The notes beneath the pieces were generated by a model that did no database searches, was not told the origin of the DNA, and saw only the letters and a list, made by a program, of their open reading frames with translations. Source: an uncultured Trueperaceae bacterium (GTDB taxonomy: Bacteria; Deinococcota; Deinococci; Deinococcales; Trueperaceae). From it: a stretch of 6,891 bases of DNA. Below, piece by piece: positions 4,572 to 6,891 of this stretch. The translations under genes were made by a program, and so were the position numbers. The DNA lies in contig CALDPK010000211.1 of assembly GCA_937911855.1 (NCBI GenBank), positions 1 through 6,891 of the forward strand, read 5' to 3'. Every line of letters starts with the position of its first letter. Position 1 is the first letter of the stretch.

Positions 4572-6761
4572 TCATTCACTCCTGTTTTTCTCGAAATGTT
4601 CTCCGAGGCTCCTGACGGGAACCCGGAAAGTCACACCGTCTGAAAAGTTGACGTCCCTTGCTTCATCGGCCGCGTTGAAGGCAACGTAGGTGCGCCCCGC
4701 CGCATTCTCAAGTACCCCGCTCTGGGCAAAGCCTGACCAGATCCCGGCCACCGGCGTACCGTTCGACGCCAGGCTGCTCAGGTACCAGAGGGTTTTGGCC
4801 CTCGTCTCGCCGAACTCGACCGCCTGCACTTCAGTCCACTGGCGCAGTGCTGCGTCCGGATCGGCCAGTGCCAGATACTGCAGCGCTATGTCTTCCCAGT
4901 AATGAGCCGTGTCTGCGGTCATATCGTGAAAGTTGTCGAGTACGAACTGGCGATCTCTGGCCAGGTACGCCGATGCGGCCGTGATGGGCAGGAAGTTGAT
5001 GCCGTGGATTGCCCCCGGGTGGTCCGTCCACCAGGTGTTGTACGCTCCACCGTCACTCCAGACGATGCCGACTGCCTGACGGTCGAACCCGTCCGGGAAG
5101 TTGCCGCCGGCAGCGAACCAGTACTGATGAACGGCATCAACCTGGCTGGCGTACAGGTAAGCCGCCAGCTCCGTCAGCTCCGCATCTCCTGTAGCTTCAG
5201 CCCAGCGCAGGAGTCCGGCCGCATGATTTATGGCTTCACTGGACGACTCCAGGTTGTTGCCGCGGTCATAGCGGCCGCTGCCGCTGGCCCAGCCGTGTCC
5301 GGTATAGGGGTCCACTGCCCGGAGGAACGGGAACTGAGGGTCTCCCCGCCCGGCGGCAGTGTCGCGGACCAGCAGGTCGACTGCGGGGCCCCAGGCGGCA
5401 GCCCATCCGGGATCCCGTTCGGCCACGCTCGCGGCGGCCTGGAGGAAGTAGCCGTAGTGAAACGGGTGATCGTTGAGCTGATGGTCATGTCCGTGTGACG
5501 TAGGGCTCGCAAGCACAGTGCCCCAGACATCGTCGTAGTACAGCCAGGGGGGCTCGACTGCGGTGAACCAGCTCTCGAGCCGCTGTTTCATTTCGGCCAC
5601 CAGCACGCCGGCGGCTTCCTCGTTCTTGAGCTGTTCGGCGATGGTGAGCAGGCTGGCAAGCCGTCCGAAGCTCTTGCCATCGGAGTACGAGTCAGATTCG
5701 CGCGTCTGGCCGGGCATGAGCCCGAACATGCGGCTGGTCGTGTTCACGTACCGGTTCAGGTGTTCCGCGGCCTCGGTTGCCAGCTCGCCCCCAGGCAGTG
5801 CCGGCAGCACCCCATCGAACGGCAGCCTGGTGCTGAAACCGGTAGTGAGCGCCAGGCGGAGCTGACCGCGTGGCGTGGCGTACGACAGATCGGTGAGTTC
5901 CTGATCGCTGCGCCGGTACTGGTGCGGATAGAGGCCGCTCAGCAGCGGTGCCGATGACCCAAGGTCGAAGTCGACCTGCACCACACCTTCGTTGCGCAGC
6001 CATTGCCAGTCTGCAGTCGTCTGGCCGGGACGGGTGAACGCGTGCAGAGCGAGCAGTTCAAGCGTGGCACGGTCGTAAGCGGGGGCTGCTGCAATGGCGA
6101 AATCCCGCTCAGCGCCGAAGTTCACGTCGATGGTGCCTTCCACCTGCACTGACGCATCTGCTGGGAGGGCCAGAAGCCAGGTGCGGTCTGTCCCGTCGCT
6201 GAACTGCACGGCCTGTCGTCCGGCCAGTTCAGTCATGCTGATCAGCCGGGCTCCCGAGATGCGTACCGTTCCTGCAGCCGCTGAAAACCACAGGTACGGG
6301 CTGCCTTTCATGATCGTGGCTTCCAGAGCAGGCCCGCTGGCATGCGACCAGCGCACGTCAACAGTCCAGTCGCTGAAACCGCTTACGAGTGCAGCGTCAG
6401 CGCTCAGACCAGGCACCGTGAGCCTGACCGAATCACGGTGCGGCGCCGAGAATCCATCGGGCGACACTTCGAGCTGAGGCCAGCCGAAGGCGAGCCCATC
6501 AGCACGGGCGCGCAGCGAGATCGGGTCAGCCCATACCGGCATGGAGTAGCGTTCCCACAGCAGCGAACTCCACCAGCGGTTGGTCGGCGCAGGTCCGCTC
6601 CAGTCATCTGTGCGCCAGATCTCACGCTGCGGAAGCCGTATCTGGGCCGGCGCGCTTTGCAACAGCGATGCCGGACTGCCCGCAGGCAGCAACTGGGCCG
6701 AGGACTGACCAGCCGCGTAAAGCAGCAACGATGCACATATCTTCATCAGTTTCTGGTTCAC
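4572..6761 (-). CDS. GH81 endo-beta-1,3-glucanase (laminarinase), secreted
   Basis: This is a 729-residue enzyme expected to cut beta-1,3-glucans (laminarin, curdlan, callose, yeast wall glucan) internally with inversion. GH81 hallmarks in order are PTNRWWSSLLW (59-69), SDSYSDGKSFGR (356-367), LNDHPFHYGYF (429-439, Asp431), DPYTGHGWASG (484-494) and GNNLESSSEAIN (501-512, with Glu505 and Glu509 as the likely catalytic glutamates). Residues ~665-720 look like a small C-terminal beta domain (TYVAFNAADEARDVNFSDG). The N-terminus carries a short basic region and a hydrophobic stretch ending in SSA-Q near residue 22, a probable signal peptide; no lipobox is seen. GTG at 6759-6761 is chosen because GAAGGG lies seven bases upstream; the ATG at 6744-6746 is an alternative. 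It starts three bases after the permease gene and abuts the GH1 gene. Confidence 0.92.
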   Translation of the reverse strand: MNQKLMKICASLLLYAAGQSSAQLLPAGSPASLLQSAPAQIRLPQREIWRTDDWSGPAPTNRWWSSLLWERYSMPVWADPISLRARADGLAFGWPQLEVSPDGFSAPHRDSVRLTVPGLSADAALVSGFSDWTVDVRWSHASGPALEATIMKGSPYLWFSAAAGTVRISGARLISMTELAGRQAVQFSDGTDRTWLLALPADASVQVEGTIDVNFGAERDFAIAAAPAYDRATLELLALHAFTRPGQTTADWQWLRNEGVVQVDFDLGSSAPLLSGLYPHQYRRSDQELTDLSYATPRGQLRLALTTGFSTRLPFDGVLPALPGGELATEAAEHLNRYVNTTSRMFGLMPGQTRESDSYSDGKSFGRLASLLTIAEQLKNEEAAGVLVAEMKQRLESWFTAVEPPWLYYDDVWGTVLASPTSHGHDHQLNDHPFHYGYFLQAAASVAERDPGWAAAWGPAVDLLVRDTAAGRGDPQFPFLRAVDPYTGHGWASGSGRYDRGNNLESSSEAINHAAGLLRWAEATGDAELTELAAYLYASQVDAVHQYWFAAGGNFPDGFDRQAVGIVWSDGGAYNTWWTDHPGAIHGINFLPITAASAYLARDRQFVLDNFHDMTADTAHYWEDIALQYLALADPDAALRQWTEVQAVEFGETRAKTLWYLSSLASNGTPVAGIWSGFAQSGVLENAAGRTYVAFNAADEARDVNFSDGVTFRVPVRSLGEHFEKNRSE

Positions 6762-6764
6762 CCG

Positions 6765-6891
6765 TTAACCCTTCACCGACCCGGCGGTGAGCCCTTCAAT
6801 GACCTGGCGCGAAGCGAGGAAGAAGATTATGAACAGCGGCAGCACCGCGATGGCGGTGCCGACCATCACGGCTCCCCAGTCCGTACTCACG
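6765..6891 (-). CDS. Sugar ABC transporter permease, MalG type (C-terminal end only)
   Basis: Only the last 41 codons are in the window. They read STDWGAVMVGTAIAVLPLF, a hydrophobic run IIFFLASRQ, and the ending VIEGLTAGSVKG before TAA at 6765-6767. This is the characteristic C-terminus of MalG-like (CUT1) carbohydrate importer permeases, with a final membrane helix and the EGLTAGxVKG tail. It would form part of a membrane channel with a MalF-like partner, a binding protein and an ATPase, presumably encoded to the right. Its end contains the ribosome binding site of the GH81 gene, so the transporter and enzymes are probably one operon. The linked enzymes suggest beta-1,3-gluco-oligosaccharide import; the fragment itself does not show specificity. 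Confidence 0.9.
   Translation of the reverse strand, partial: VSTDWGAVMVGTAIAVLPLFIIFFLASRQVIEGLTAGSVKG

Overview
The window is high-GC, densely coded bacterial DNA. A LexA-type repressor, a cAMP-receptor-like regulator, a two-domain NfuA, and possible leaderless or near-leaderless promoters (TAnnnT hexamers a few bases before the start) together suggest a Deinococcus-type bacterium. This is inference from gene content and style. No rRNA or other phylogenetic marker is present.

Left edge (1-400): two gene fragments meet head-on. On the + strand is the interior of a 3-hydroxyacyl-CoA dehydrogenase. On the - strand is the first ~65 codons of a guanine deaminase. Both lose family resemblance at about position 205-220, so this is a deletion joint, a rearrangement or an assembly misjoin.

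Positions 410-2365 (- strand, read right to left) form a compact series: a Crp/Fnr-family regulator, the Fe-S carrier protein NfuA, a YczE/YitT-type membrane protein, and then the broken guanine deaminase. Gaps are about 32 bases or less, so an operon is likely. NfuA may also have its own leaderless promoter overlapping the regulator's stop codon.

Positions 2366-2589 are the only sizeable intergenic region. It separates the divergent crp-like (-) and lexA-like (+) genes. It holds a good sigma70-type promoter for each direction and several inverted repeats that are candidate operators.

Positions 3246-6891 (- strand) are a beta-1,3-glucan module: the end of a MalG-type sugar ABC permease, a secreted GH81 endo-beta-1,3-glucanase and a cytoplasmic GH1 beta-glucosidase, separated by 0-3 bases. 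The logical scheme is extracellular cleavage of laminarin- or yeast-wall-type glucan, import of the oligosaccharides, and intracellular hydrolysis to glucose. This module converges on lexA with only 14 bases between the stop codons.

I see no tRNA, rRNA, CRISPR array, insertion sequence or convincing terminator. I do not see clear evidence for an entirely new system. The points most worth checking are the left-edge chimera, the regulator with an altered cAMP pocket and recognition helix, and the palindrome-rich divergent promoter.
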